Source of the DNA: Rhizoclosmatium globosum | Taxonomy: Eukaryota > Chytridiomycota > Chytridiomycetes > Chytridiales > Chytriomycetaceae | Direction of reading: 5' to 3' | Length of the DNA: 64,000 nt | NCBI GenBank assembly: GCA_002104985.1 | Contig: MCGO01000098.1 | Location: forward strand, 62,001-126,000 | Shown here: positions 24,812 to 36,125 of the stretch, one piece after another | How the letters are laid out: each line of letters begins with the position of its first letter | Position numbering within the stretch: position 1 is the stretch's first letter | Position numbers and translations under genes: made by a program | The notes under the pieces: model-generated | Databases searched by the model: none | Seen by the model: only the letters and a program-made list of their open reading frames with translations | Told to the model about the DNA's origin: nothing

Positions 24812-27336
24812 TCAAACACCCTCTTTCTTTGAAATCTGACCCAACGGCCATGCCGATTTAAACTTTTCCACAATAGATTGCAGTAAAGAATACGATCCTT
24901 GTTGATGTATGAAAATAATTCGACACCCTCCACTTGTTTCAGTTGAAGTTCTCACCTCCATCTTAAACTTGACTGTTTGTGGAGTTGATGCTTTTTGAAC
25001 GTTTACTAAAGTCCCAGCTGGAGAAACTGCACTCTCAGGTCCTTTGAGAGAAAGCGATATTTTGCGTGTGAAGTTAGCAACGAAATTGTTGTGGGATGGA
25101 GAAACGGGCACGATTTGTTCGTTTTGGCTGTCATATTTACATTTCCAGCTCCCAAAGTTATCTGTTTGGTGTTTTACATGAAGATCCTGCATATGGAGGG
25201 TTTTAATTTGAAGGCTAACTCTTGCAAGGTCTTACATTTAACCGCAATAGAGCGGCTTCAGCTGTGGGCAAGAAGTCGTTCGTTGAAATCAAGCTTATTT
25301 CTGGTGGAGTATATTGAAATCGTTTGAACCATCTCTTCTTGGGAGGTGTCACAGTTGGTGTTCCATCGTCATAAAGACTAGCCTTCCTACGTGCAGTAGG
25401 ACTCTCTGATTCCGGAGGGGTTGGTTTTCTTTCGAGTTTGACTGGATCACTTGTTGGTGTTTTTAAAATAGGAATAGGTTTTGCTGGTGTTGTGGCGATT
25501 TCAATTCCTCCTGAAACACTCTTCATCTTTCCTGCTTGACCTGATGGTCGTCTGAAGTTAAGAGTTTCTCCAAGTGCGTTCATGGATACACCAAGAGGAC
25601 TATGTGGCCTTCCATTACTTTCGGGGGGTAAGCTGTTGGTTTTGCAGATAGTTTTGCAGATGAATAAGATGGCAAATCATCGAGTTTCTCAGGTTGATTC
25701 CCTGACTCCGCCAAAGAATCATTTGAGCTTGACGAAGTCCGACGAACCAAATTCAATTCGCTTTTATAGATATCGAGTCGCGACATTGATGGAGAACAAG
25801 GGTTCCACTGTCACCACTATCCAGCGAAGCCATCGACATGGAGCCTATCCGTCGTTTTGGGCCACCAGCAACGTCCCATGCTGAGAAATTCTCGGAACCA
25901 TAATTTTCAAATGATTCCCATTTCCTGCGACACAAGAGATTGTAAAAGACCTTTTCCATATTCTTTTCAGGTGACAACAGTGCTTGAATCAGCCCCTTTT
26001 CGTTTCCTGTCCATCCAAGAAATCCAAGTGAACTGACTACATCCAAGTCAAGTGAATCGGGGTCGTTTATTCCTGTAATCAAAGGCCTGAATTTCGATAT
26101 TTCCGACTTATCCGCATTCTCATTTATGTGGTCTATAACGTCATCAGATAAATACTTGAAAGATTCAGGGTTTCTTGGTTGTGCGCGGTAAACCACCTGT
26201 GCTGAAAAACGGCATTCATGCTTATTCTGTCTTCTGGATCCACAACGAGCATTTTTGTGATCAAATCGCGTGCGTCAGGGCTCACGTAGTCAGGAATCAC
26301 GTATGCTCCAACTTTCACCTTAGAACTCATGCAATAAGCACCTCGATTATCATGAGCAATCACATCTTACCTTACTCAAAAGTCTTCGTATATTTTCGTC
26401 ATCAAACGGTAGGTTTCCAGTCAAGAGAGCGAATAGGATGATTCCACAACTCCATACGTCAGCGGGAGCCCCATCATACTTTATACCTCGAATAATCTCA
26501 GGGCTTGCATAGTGCGGACTCCCGCAAGATGTTTCCAGCATCTTTCCGGTCACTTGGAGGCTCGCCATTCCAAAGTCCGCAACCTTCACAGTCATGTCCT
26601 TGCTGAGGAGGAGATTCTCGGGTTTGAGGTCTCTGTGACTGTTAACTGAATTAGTTGAATAAAATAGCATTGATATTCATACCAAATAAGATGTCGATGG
26701 CAGAAGTCAACGGCGAATGTGATTTGTTGAAAAAAGTCCAGAGCTTCGTTCTCAGGCAACCTGCCTCTGGATACAAGATAATCGAACAACTCTCCTCCTT
26801 CAATATGCTCAAGAATCAAATACCTGGAAGAAGTTTCAGTAAATGGTCGCAAAAATTGCCATTTAGACTTACAGTTCCTTATCAGTTTCGTAAACATCAT
26901 ACAATTGCATCACATTAGGATGTTGAATCAATTTCATGATTGTGATTTCGCGTTCCACTTTTTCGTTCAGCTTATTGTTGACCTTCGTTTCTGTTTGACT
27001 GTCTGACGCGACGCTTTCTGTGGAGCTGCTTGCTAGGGATTCTTTTGGAATGATCTTGATGGCTACTTTCTGACCGGTTTCTAAATGTGTTCCTAGTTTG
27101 ACACGTCCTGGGTCGAAGTGTCAAGGTGTCAATATGTGTTAAGGTTGGATATTAGTGTTACCTGTGCTGCCCACTCCCAAAGTTTTGCCAAGAGCATAAG
27201 GGCCTATTCTTGGACCGTTGTCGCGAGCCAGTCTTGATGATATTTTATGACTTAAGAGCTCAGTTGACCCTTTCGAAGACGGGCGTCGGGGGACTTGGGG
27301 AGACCTTGAAGCAGGGTCAACCGATACTGGAAGCAT
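24812..27336 (-). CDS. Ser/Thr kinase of the BRSK/GIN4 (AMPK-related) group
   Basis: Start at 27336 ([20 protein letters not shown]). The kinase domain begins [20 protein letters not shown], with the lysine in [23 protein letters not shown] after an intron, VADFGMASL, a T-loop [18 protein letters not shown], and [24 protein letters not shown]-like region follows ([34 protein letters not shown]) as in SAD/BRSK kinases. A Pro/Ser-rich linker leads to a KA1-like C-terminus ([20 protein letters not shown], then [13 protein letters not shown]). At least five introns are present. Frame breaks lie near 25775 and 25605. Fungal relatives (Gin4/Hsl1/Kcc4) act at septins and bud necks; the role here is inferred from family only. 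Confidence 0.9.
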
Positions 27337-27613
27337 TTCGTATTAAAGAAATGAAGTCAACGGTAAGCTTTTAAAATGGTGTTCTTCGCCTCCCAGAAAG
27401 CTGTTGGAAGGAGCTCTGCTCTTTGAACAAGGATGCCTTAAGAATTGTCGAACGTGAAAATCTGTCATTCAGCTACTACCTTGCATTGAAACAACCAAGA
27501 GAAACGACGCAGGCAGTTTGTATTAATGGTAAAGCCCCATAAAGTAACAAACGAAAAAATGAATAAGAAAACGGTGCAGGCAGAACAACACCCGCGAAAG
27601 CACCAACAACCAC

Positions 27614-30600
27614 TTACTCCACATCCAACTTTAACTTCACATTCATCGCTACCAATTCTGCACACAAATACCTAAACACATATGGTACAGCAATGACGTC
27701 GATCCCCTTTGACGTTTTACACATCAAACACTCAATAGCATCCCGACTCTCACCCATCGAGTCCCCACCACTGCTTCCATCCAACCCGCCGTTCACTCCA
27801 AACTTGCCACTAATAGCAATTGGACTCAAAATCGATCCACACAGACGACACACGTGTGCCTGTGAGTAATCCGAACAGTTCATCAAACGATCTTGCAAAA
27901 TGAAACTGACTCCGTGAGCAAGCAGAGAATCACGTTCCATTTCTCCGAGACGGATACCACCAAATCTCTTACGACCTTTGATAGGCTGGTGTGTGAGGTT
28001 GTGGATGGGTCCTGTTGTACGGACCTGGTACTTGTCGGAAACCATGTGACGAAGACGTTGGTAGAAGACAACACCGAGGTAAATATCGGCTTTGAATTCT
28101 TGACCTGTAATTCCAGAGTACATGGGTTCGTTTCCATGGTAGTTGAAACCAGCCTTGACGAGCTCTTTACCGAAAAAGTCGGCTGCTGAGTTGTCTTCGT
28201 TGAACTGGAACGGCGTTGCATCTTGGGCGTGACCGTGTAAGGCTCCTGATTTGGCGGCGATACTCTCAACAAACATTCCGATTGTCATACGCGATGGGAA
28301 AGCGTGTGGGTTAATGATGACATCTGGAACCATTCCTGATTCAGAGAATGGCATATCGACAGTAGGCCATTTTTGTGATATGACTCCCTTTTGTCCGTGA
28401 CGCGATGAGAACTTGTCTCCAATAACTGGTGGACGCTGGATACGGAACTTGATGTGAATCTTTTGCAGCTCAGCAGTTCCGTCGTCATTTCCTGACAAAT
28501 CAATCATATTAGAAATCCACAACTGCACTCGGGAATCATTCACTAACCTATCAGTCTAACTTCATCAACGAAAGCACTCTCAAATCCTTTGAACTTGACA
28601 ACAGTGACTTGTCCATCAATATCGTTGTAGTAAGCATACAACGGCTCTCCATCGCTCAACTTGATTCCAACCTTTGGCAGACCATCCAAATCAATAAACG
28701 ACAACAATTTATCCAACTGATCCTTCTTGATGAATGATGACTCTCCCTTAGGTCCAAACAGTCCAAAGTGCAAGTGTGGTTTTCCACCAGTTGCACTTCG
28801 TCGCTGCTTCTCACCCAAATCGATAAACTCGGATTTATAGATGGTTCCGTATCCGTATCCACGCTCGTGTGATGATTTTGAGAGAATAGAAGCATCTTCC
28901 ATGTCGTATCCGGTGTAGGCAATGACTGCGACGATGGCGTTCATACCGTTGGGGTACTCGTCCATTCCATATTCGTTGAAAAGGTGTGGACGGACAATGG
29001 GGGATTGTCCAGTTTGGAGACGGTACAGCTTGTTATCCGTACGGTGTGGGAAGTTGTGCATTGGTGTTCCCATCGATTGCTTACCCATCTATGAACGATG
29101 ATAAGCATAAAGTAGAGAATCTAAGAAAGACTGAACGGTACCTGACATTGATACATGTTTCTTGGAGACTGGTTGTGGTCTGAGAATGGAGTCAAGTTGG
29201 CGACGACACTCAAAATACTCGTTGGGTGCAACTCAATATGTGTGGTAATACCCGCGACGATATCTTCCTTGACACAAGCAATGTCCATGTACACTTGCTC
29301 AAAAGATCCAACCATATCAGTCTTTCCGTTGGGCAGGTAAGTAACAGGACGCATAAATCGGGCAGCAGAACTGAACATGAAAAGACCTGGGTATTGCCCT
29401 CCCTTTGATGGTGGAACGTATCCGATTTCAAGATCGATTGGGACATTGTTTTCGCCCATAACTTTCCAATATCTCAATGTGTCTGCAACACGGCGGGCTG
29501 TAGCAGCTGTACAGTATCCAATCACCTTTCCGTCAAGTTGAACGGAAACGATCGTGCTGTCCAGCAGCTTTCGGGAAATTCGAGGATCTACTTCAACTGA
29601 TTCGTCGTCATCGCCTGTAGATTCGGTAGCGATGGAATCGGTTGTATCCTTAGGACCCATTCCAACCATTTGACCAACACCCAAACTAGCAACAAGGGCT
29701 GGAATAGAAGAAACATCCAACTCTGTAGTGATAATTCGACAAGTGTGACTCAAGTGGTTCAAAAGACCACAAGGTCCTCCATCAGGGGTGTGTACGGGAC
29801 AGAGGAAACCCCAAGCTTCTGGAAGAAGCTTTCTAACAGTGGTAGTTTTGAGTTCTGCGAAGAAAGCTCCTCTGTGGATGGAACCGAAGTGGGAAAGGTA
29901 ACGGAACCAGTTCAGTTTTTCACAAACAATTGTATAACCGGATGTCTGATATGCAGATCAGTACAGACAACTGAAATGGGTTATTTGAATGTTAAAAACG
30001 TACCTGCTGCAAATCGAGACCAGAGTTGGAAACCAAGTTTCCAGTTGCCAAAAAGTGTTCCATACGCTTTCCAATATCAGAGTTGACCTTGTTGAACACC
30101 TTATTCAAATATTTCTCTGTGTGATTGGTAAGAACCAGTTGTCTTTTCAGCGAAAATGAAAACACTCAACTATCAGAAAAATTAACGGTTGCAGGGAATC
30201 GACGAATGTCAGTCTTGATTTGAATAGCAATACCGTCCAAAATATCAGCAATCTTTTCTTTGAGGATAGAGTTGAACAAGTGACCACAGAGAAGAACTTC
30301 TTGGTGTTGAGGCGAATCTGGGTTATCAACAGCACATTCTCCGGCAACGAGAGCGTATAATTTCTGAATCATGAAGCTGTAGGATGTGATGAAAGGAGGG
30401 AAATTGTAGGAGGGAGACGAATAAATAAGCAACTGTTTCGGTTTACAAATATGGTACCCACATGAGCATGTCAAACTTTTCTTGATCTGTCTTGAGATGT
30501 ACAAGTACCACACGTCTCAAAAACTCGATTCCGACCTCCAAATCAGTCGAATCTTCAGGAGCATCCAACATGACATGGAATTTGGAACCAATGTAACCAC

Positions 30601-31656
30601 GACACTCATCACGAGAGTGAACACCCAAATTTTTGAAAGATCTCAGCAACAATTCGACACGATCCGTCAAGAAAGTGTTTCCAGTCTTTCCAGCAGTAAT
30701 TCTCATGAACAGGTCACGATCAGATGTTTCTTGGAGAGCACGGAGAATCAGAAGAACAGGAACCATGTATTCAGACTTTCGGTACGAGAAACGGAGGTTC
30801 AGGGCACCATCAGTAAGGTAGTGCAAAGTCATTGTTTGGGAAGACATGTCTTCACGGACGCAACGAATGGCAATACCGTAAACAGAGTACGTAGGTCCTC
30901 TGTTTTGGAAGGAGCCTCTTTCAAGGGCAATGGGGTGGTTTCTGCGAGGAACAATCAGGAGACGAACGAGACGCTCAATTCCGTTTGTGATAAAGTATCC
31001 ACCGAATTCTGCCGCATCTTCCTTGTGCTTTACAAGATCTGCTGGAGAGTCTTGTTCAATGTTACAGCGGTTTGATCGGACCATGATTGGGAGGTGGCCA
31101 AGGGAACGGAATTCGCTCTGGACGGGGCCACCGTTGATTGTCCAGTTCAGTTTAGCTTGCATTTTAGCCTGAATAAGTATGTATAGTCAGACAACAGTTG
31201 AGAGAGTTGGTGTAGCAGGAGCAGAGGGATTGTCACCTTGTATGACACACCGCGTTCTCTGCACTCTGACGGAAAGAGGGTGATTGGCACGGCACCGCGC
31301 GAAGACTCAATCTGCGGCTTTCCGACGACGACGTGCGACCACCAGACTAAGAGGGAGTTAGAGGGTAGTTTAAGCTTAAAAGGGGGCAAGACAAACTCAC
31401 GCTCGAGCCTCGCCATCTTCTTAATGTCGGCGCCCTGGGCCAGCGTGTTTCCCGCAAAGACAACCTTTCGCGGAATGTCCTGAATCGCGCGGTCGAGCAG
31501 TCCGGCGCCCTTTCCAAATGCGAACATTGCGTTGAAGCCCTGCACGTGCGGCGCCGAGAGAGCCGCTGTCCGCGCGTGGTGGGGCTTGCCAGTCGATGGC
31601 TTAAGCGCTACTTTCTGCCGGTGCACTGTGTTGAAGTGCGTGTTCTCCGAAGCCAT
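27614..31656 (-). CDS. RPA2: RNA polymerase I second-largest subunit RPA2 (RPA135)
   Basis: Catalytic subunit of the polymerase that makes 35S pre-rRNA. The start at 31656 gives MASENTHFNTVHRQKVALKP. Diagnostic Pol I features are KLNWTINGGPVQSEFRSLGH, EFGGYFITNGIERLVRLLIV and the absence of Pol II-type insertions. Later: EAWGFLCPVHTPDGGPCGLL, AIVAVIAYTGYDMEDASILS (acidic Mg-B motif), IGDKFSSRHGQKGVIS, and the C-terminal zinc ribbon HVCRLCGS with IECLMCKTSKG. Introns of 45-80 bases interrupt it at least seven times (for example near 31347-31397, 31164-31236, 30403-30467, 30121-30174, 29943-30003, 29089-29141 and 28491-28547). All exons join without frame breaks over 4 kb, in contrast to katG. 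Confidence 0.97.
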
Positions 31657-32444
31657 CGTCGTTGGCGTTTGTTGTTGGTCTTGTGCAAAAAGTCAAAAAG
31701 AAAAAAGAATGAAAACCGATCAAATGGAAAAGTACATCTCTTATTCTTCTCCTCCTCATTTCCTCCTCTCTTAAGCTTTTCTAAGTTTGCTTGATTCTAC
31801 TGATTCCTGAAGCAATATGTAAGCTTGTGCGGCGGTACTTCAACTACTTTTTTTACTAAAGCCAACACGTGGCAAGACTGTTGAGCTGAAAGGCGTCGAG
31901 TTGACTACTCCTAGATTAAAACAGCTATTACGAAAACAACTTTCAACAATTTAGGAAGGAAGGAAGGTTATTTCTTTTATAAAGTGTTTACTTAACACAG
32001 AACCTCCCAAGTTAAGAGCCTAATAAAATCTTGTTTCAGTTCAAGAAGTAAAGGGGTCTTTCTGTGACTCAAGGAGTTGAATTTACTACCGCTTCATAAT
32101 TCCGTTGTGTCAGCAATGCAAATGTTTTACACACAGACGGGGATAACTGCGACTCTTCTAAATAACTTGGTTAGGCAGCTAGGCTTTTCAGGTCGTCTAA
32201 AACTACTCTTTACTTATTCAGAAAAGTAGGCACGATTTCTGCTAGTTGAAAATTCGGAATACCCTAATTACAAGAAATTCCTATTTGGCCCACGTAAGCC
32301 CGCTAGAATAATCAAAATAACAGCTCCTGTATTTGATGCAGGTCTCGGGGGATTTTCAACTCCAAAATCCGATGTTCATGAGTTGTGCCTCAAGTATTTT
32401 TAGAAAAAAACAAGCTGAAATCCAAAATACTCAAGCTTCGTAAT
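31657..32444. other. Intergenic region, AT-rich
   Basis: Contains the RPA2 promoter near 31657-31720 and otherwise no recognisable gene. A GGAAGG triplet repeat lies near 31953-31967. Nothing else is supported. Confidence 0.5.
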
Positions 32445-32903
32445 ATGACCAGTATCGCCACTCTCGCTGAGAGCGAGTTTGGTGCTGATTCATTTGGCGG
32501 TGAAGCGCACAGCAGCTTCCAGCCAAGTGTCCGTACCACAAGCACTGGCCAAAGGGGCTTTATGGCCCCGGATTATTCAATATCTCCACACGAGAGCATT
32601 GATGAGCCATCGTCTTCAGTTTTACTGAATAAGTCATGGTTCCAATGGCTTGGTCGGAGTATATTCAAGCACCAAGCAAGAATCCAGGTGCTTGAAGCTG
32701 AGGTCAAGGCCAAGTCTTCCAAGATTAAATTCTTGGAAGTCAAGATCGAGGCTCTGGAAGATCAAGCCGCTGCTGACAGGGCTAAAGCCGCTGAGGACCG
32801 AGCTAAAGGTGCTGCGGACCGCGATCAACTGATGCAGTTGATTACGAGGCTGCAAGATGATGTTGCACGGCACTATAGCCGTTGCACTTGTGGGGCGTCT
32901 TAG
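32445..32903 (+). CDS. Orphan coiled-coil protein
   Basis: Start at MTSIATLAESEFGADSFGGE; the reading to 32903 is intact (152 residues). The first half is Ser-rich with ISPHESIDEPSSS. After KSWFQWLGRSIF the second half is a long heptad-patterned helix (IQVLEAEVKAKSSKIKFLEV, KIEALEDQAA) with a near-repeat of ADRAKAAEDRAKGAADR, ending SRCTCGAS. No intron, signal peptide or membrane segment. It stands alone in about 1.6 kb of AT-rich sequence. Such short coiled-coil ORFs can belong to degenerate mobile elements; I cannot tell. Confidence 0.5.
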   Translation: MTSIATLAESEFGADSFGGEAHSSFQPSVRTTSTGQRGFMAPDYSISPHESIDEPSSSVLLNKSWFQWLGRSIFKHQARIQVLEAEVKAKSSKIKFLEVKIEALEDQAAADRAKAAEDRAKGAADRDQLMQLITRLQDDVARHYSRCTCGAS

Positions 32904-33281
32904 CGTGCGACTATTTTCTTTCCTTTTCTTCTAATATTAAAGGCTATGGATCATTTTTTTTCTTTCTCTTCGTAATTGTAATAAGAAAGCAGATCCCAAG
33001 CCACACCATGCTAATTGATAGTTGCAGGTTGACCAAAAGCACATTATTCAATTCGTACCACATTATGTTTAAGCAGAAGTCCGTTGATTACTTCTTTCCT
33101 TCCTTTCATATTTAATAGCCCGCCGCAAACAATATCACTGCAGCCATTCATCCTACAGTCAATTAGGACTTTGTTCAAACTCAGAAAAAGAGGTACTTGG
33201 AAAATTCGTAATTCTTTGTTATTCTAAGCAAACAGCAGGAATGCGAATGTTTATAGAGTAATTAAGGGATAACAATGAACA
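32904..33281. other. Intergenic region
   Basis: AT-rich, no coding signal. A pyrimidine-rich CTTTCCTTCCTTTC stretch near 33097 roughly mirrors the GGAAGG run near 31955, but I see no clean terminal inverted repeat. Confidence 0.45.
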
Positions 33282-34541
33282 TTATACTTCTCGATCATTA
33301 ATAATTCGCTTCCAAACTACACCATCATTCAATTGCCCTCTGATACTTGAAAGTCGAGACCATAAAGTCCAGTTTTCTAAGTCTTGTGAATTCCAGCCAC
33401 ACAACAACATAATGGCTCCAACAGGTGATAACCGGCCACCTCCCCTCCATTTATTACCGACAAGGTAACGCGTCTCAGTAAACGTGGTTGCGATGGATAA
33501 ATCGTTTTCCTTGAGGCATAATTGTTGAAGCCAAAGACTTGAACCCAACTTCCATCCAATCGCAACTGTTCCCAACACGCTGGAAAGGAATATAAGAATA
33601 CACCAGTAAACTAAGTTTGTCCCCGCATCGTCGCTCAACATCAGCTTTCTATCACACACGTCCCCATTGTAATATCTACAATACGTGAAATAGTTGTTTG
33701 CTGCAATTGCCATTGCTAGCAGAGGTAGGAACGGAGATATCGGCGACATGAAAGCTCGTTCACTTGATTCCAGGACTTTCCTCTGCCGGTAGTTGAGTAC
33801 CGCCAGGGAAACAGCAATTGAGGTCGTGACAAAGCCACATAATAGAATGAAGAAATTGTACCAGAAGAGTAGGGTGTAGTCATTGGCCCCAAGAACCCAG
33901 AAAGCGTTGTGTAGGACAAATGGGAATATGGTGATTACGCAGAGGGAATTAACATTTTCGGCGTAGGCGAGGAATATAAATAGTGCGATAAAGTGATGGT
34001 ATGCTAAGCGGAGTTGATGAGCAAGACCCAAACCTAAACTGTGAAACTTACCCATCGGAACATAACGGAACGTTATAGACGTACAATCAAGCTCATAAAT
34101 ATAAAACACTGCATGAGTAACGAGCATAGACCAAAAGTTCCAAACAGTCCACGGTGGTGTCCATCTTGACGTTTTCTGCGATGTCGAAACACCTGTCGAA
34201 GCCCCTTGTTCCTCCATTTCGAGATCCGATTCTCGCCATACTTCAGCTTCAGCATTTCGAGAGCCAGTCCATTGCTGAGGCAGCCACCTGCGGACCCAGA
34301 AGCAGTGTAGAAAGAGGATCCAAATTTGGATGCCCCAGATAATGTTCATTGTTTGATGCCATGGGGTTGGAAACATTAACTGGCGTGATTGAGATAGAAA
34401 AATTTGGGGCGATATGGCTGCAAGCAGGTTGGGAGGAGTCCGGTTCATTGGATGGTTAGCAGGTAGATGTGGGTACGTCAGCGGCATCTGTGTTGACAAA
34501 GTTATAAGTCCCTCGTTTTCAAACGCCAAGAAAGCCCCCAT
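33282..34541 (-). CDS. Multi-pass membrane protein, unrecognised
   Basis: The open reading extends upstream to 34838, but that part overlaps the ALKBH1 gene on the other strand, so the start MGAFLAFENEGLITLS at 34541 (or a later Met) is preferred. About seven hydrophobic segments are visible: MNIIWGIQIWILFLHCFWV, WTVWNFWSMLVTHAVFYIY, HHFIALFIFLAYA, CVITIFPFVLHNAFWVL, FWYNFFILLCGFVTTSIAVS, PFLPLLAMAIAANNYF and YWCILIFLSSVLGTVAIGW. An in-frame 48-base intron is likely at about 34004-34051 (GTAAGT to TTAG), removing GKFHSLGLGLAHQLRL. The C-terminus ends RIINDREV. I do not recognise a family; transporter or receptor-like topology is possible. Confidence 0.65.
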   Translation of the reverse strand: MGAFLAFENEGLITLSTQMPLTYPHLPANHPMNRTPPNLLAAISPQIFLSQSRQLMFPTPWHQTMNIIWGIQIWILFLHCFWVRRWLPQQWTGSRNAEAEVWRESDLEMEEQGASTGVSTSQKTSRWTPPWTVWNFWSMLVTHAVFYIYELDCTSITFRYVPMGKFHSLGLGLAHQLRLAYHHFIALFIFLAYAENVNSLCVITIFPFVLHNAFWVLGANDYTLLFWYNFFILLCGFVTTSIAVSLAVLNYRQRKVLESSERAFMSPISPFLPLLAMAIAANNYFTYCRYYNGDVCDRKLMLSDDAGTNLVYWCILIFLSSVLGTVAIGWKLGSSLWLQQLCLKENDLSIATTFTETRYLVGNKWRGGGRLSPVGAIMLLCGWNSQDLENWTLWSRLSSIRGQLNDGVVWKRIINDREV

Positions 34542-34608
34542 TAACTTACTTATAATATCTCTCCCCTTTCTTTCTTTTTCTAGAATAAACACAAAAAAAG
34601 CACAACAA

Positions 34609-36045
34609 ATGGGCAAAAAGAACAAGAAGTTCACACCACTCCCAGTCGACGATCCCTCGCACCCAAACACAACACCCTTCCGCGTCTTTGAACGTTCCTT
34701 CAAACGAAAGACAACGGCCCAAGAACCGCTTGCCCACATCCACGCTCCAGAATCAACAAACCTGCCCTCACTTCCAACTTCAATCTCATCCCGCCTCATC
34801 GACCCTCTCGCCGACCCGTCCCTTCTCGATGAATCCATCCGTCCAACTCAAATCCAAATCCCTCGGTTGGATCAAACACTCTTTCCGGGAAATGACGCAG
34901 AAACAGTCACCGCACTCCTGTTTCCAACACATCCAGGCCTCATCTACATTCCCTCAGCCATTTCTCCACACGCACAACGAGGGATGGTGAAGAAGTGTAT
35001 GCGCGAATGGACGGGGAGACCGAATGTGACGAACTTGGATACGCATTATGTTGTCAAGGAGGTGAAAGGGTTATGGGGTGTGCATGAGCGGGAGTTTTGG
35101 GTGAGGAGAAAGGAGGGGGTTAATGTTGATACTGTTGTTGAGAGGAGGGTTGGTGCTGTGGATGGGGAGGATGGGTATTCTGATGATGATGATGGTGGAG
35201 AACCAGGTGGTAAAGATGCGGAAGTAGATGAAGGAAGTGAAGGAAAGAAACGGAAGGTTACAGAGGACGAGAGTGATGTGGGCGATGTAGATGGGTTTCG
35301 GAAACACAAGGAATTAGCGAAACCTTTGACTGTGGCAGAAGTTGTCCCGGAAAAGATTGATCCTCCAACGACGGAGACTCCTCTTTTGGTACCGCTCCCT
35401 GTGTCGACACTTGTAAAGCGATGGCGATGGAGTTCATTGGGATGGTATGTATCAAAAAGCCCATACCTCTGCAAACTGACACCATTCCTTCTTGTAGGCA
35501 ATATAACTGGACAAAGAAGATCTATCATATGGACCGTCCGGTTGAGTTCCCGCCAGATTTGGACGCAATGACACGGGCAGTGATTGAAAGTGTTCAAGGA
35601 ATTACTGGATATACCAAAGAGCAGTATAAATCCGAAGCTGGAATTGTAAACTTTTACCAAATGCCAGATGCATTAATGGCCCATCAAGATCGAAGTGAAG
35701 TGAATATGGAAGCGCCGTTGGTCAGTTTTAGGTAAACAATTCTGGGCTCTTCTCAAATTATGATTAAGCTAATCCTAAAACAGTCTTGGGCACTCGTGTA
35801 TCTTTGTGATTGGGACGGAATCAAGGGAGGATCGGGACCCTCTTCCAATATCACTTGTCCTTCGAAGTGGAGATGTGATTGTTATGAGTGGAGCATCACG
35901 AAAATGCTTTCATGGAGTTCCAAGGATCATTCCCAACACTCTCCCTGCACATTTGGCAAATGATCTGGGCGATGACGAGTGGCCCGTGTTCGGAGATTTT
36001 CTATCAACAGCACGCATTAATATAAACGTGCGTCAGATCATTTAA
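34609..36045 (+). CDS. ALKBH1: AlkB homologue 1 (2-oxoglutarate dioxygenase)
   Basis: Fe(II)/2OG-dependent nucleic-acid demethylase; ALKBH1 enzymes act on tRNA and have been proposed to act on N6-methyladenine in DNA. It starts MGKKNKKFTPLPVDDPSHPN. After a long acidic linker and an intron (35445-35497) comes LGWQYNWTKKIYHMDR, then FYQMPDALMAHQDRSEVNME with the H-x-D iron ligands, a second intron (35732-35783), then SLGHSCIFVIGT, LRSGDVIVMSGASRKCFHGV (distal His) and PRIIP, ending RININVRQII with the R-x5-R pair for 2OG. The frame is intact. Its start is only 67 bases from the divergent membrane-protein start. Confidence 0.93.
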
Positions 36046-36125
36046 TAAAGTATGGTGAACTTTTGTTATGAGTTATGATTTGAGTCAGTTTTCAGTTTTC
36101 AGCTTTCTCAAAAACCAACAAACAA

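Noticed and set aside
31950..33110. GGAAGG and CCTTCC runs as terminal inverted repeats of an element
   Set aside because: Only simple-sequence similarity, no clean matching ends or target duplication.
34542..34838. N-terminal extension of the multi-pass membrane protein
   Set aside because: Overlaps the ALKBH1 coding start on the other strand and adds no conserved sequence.
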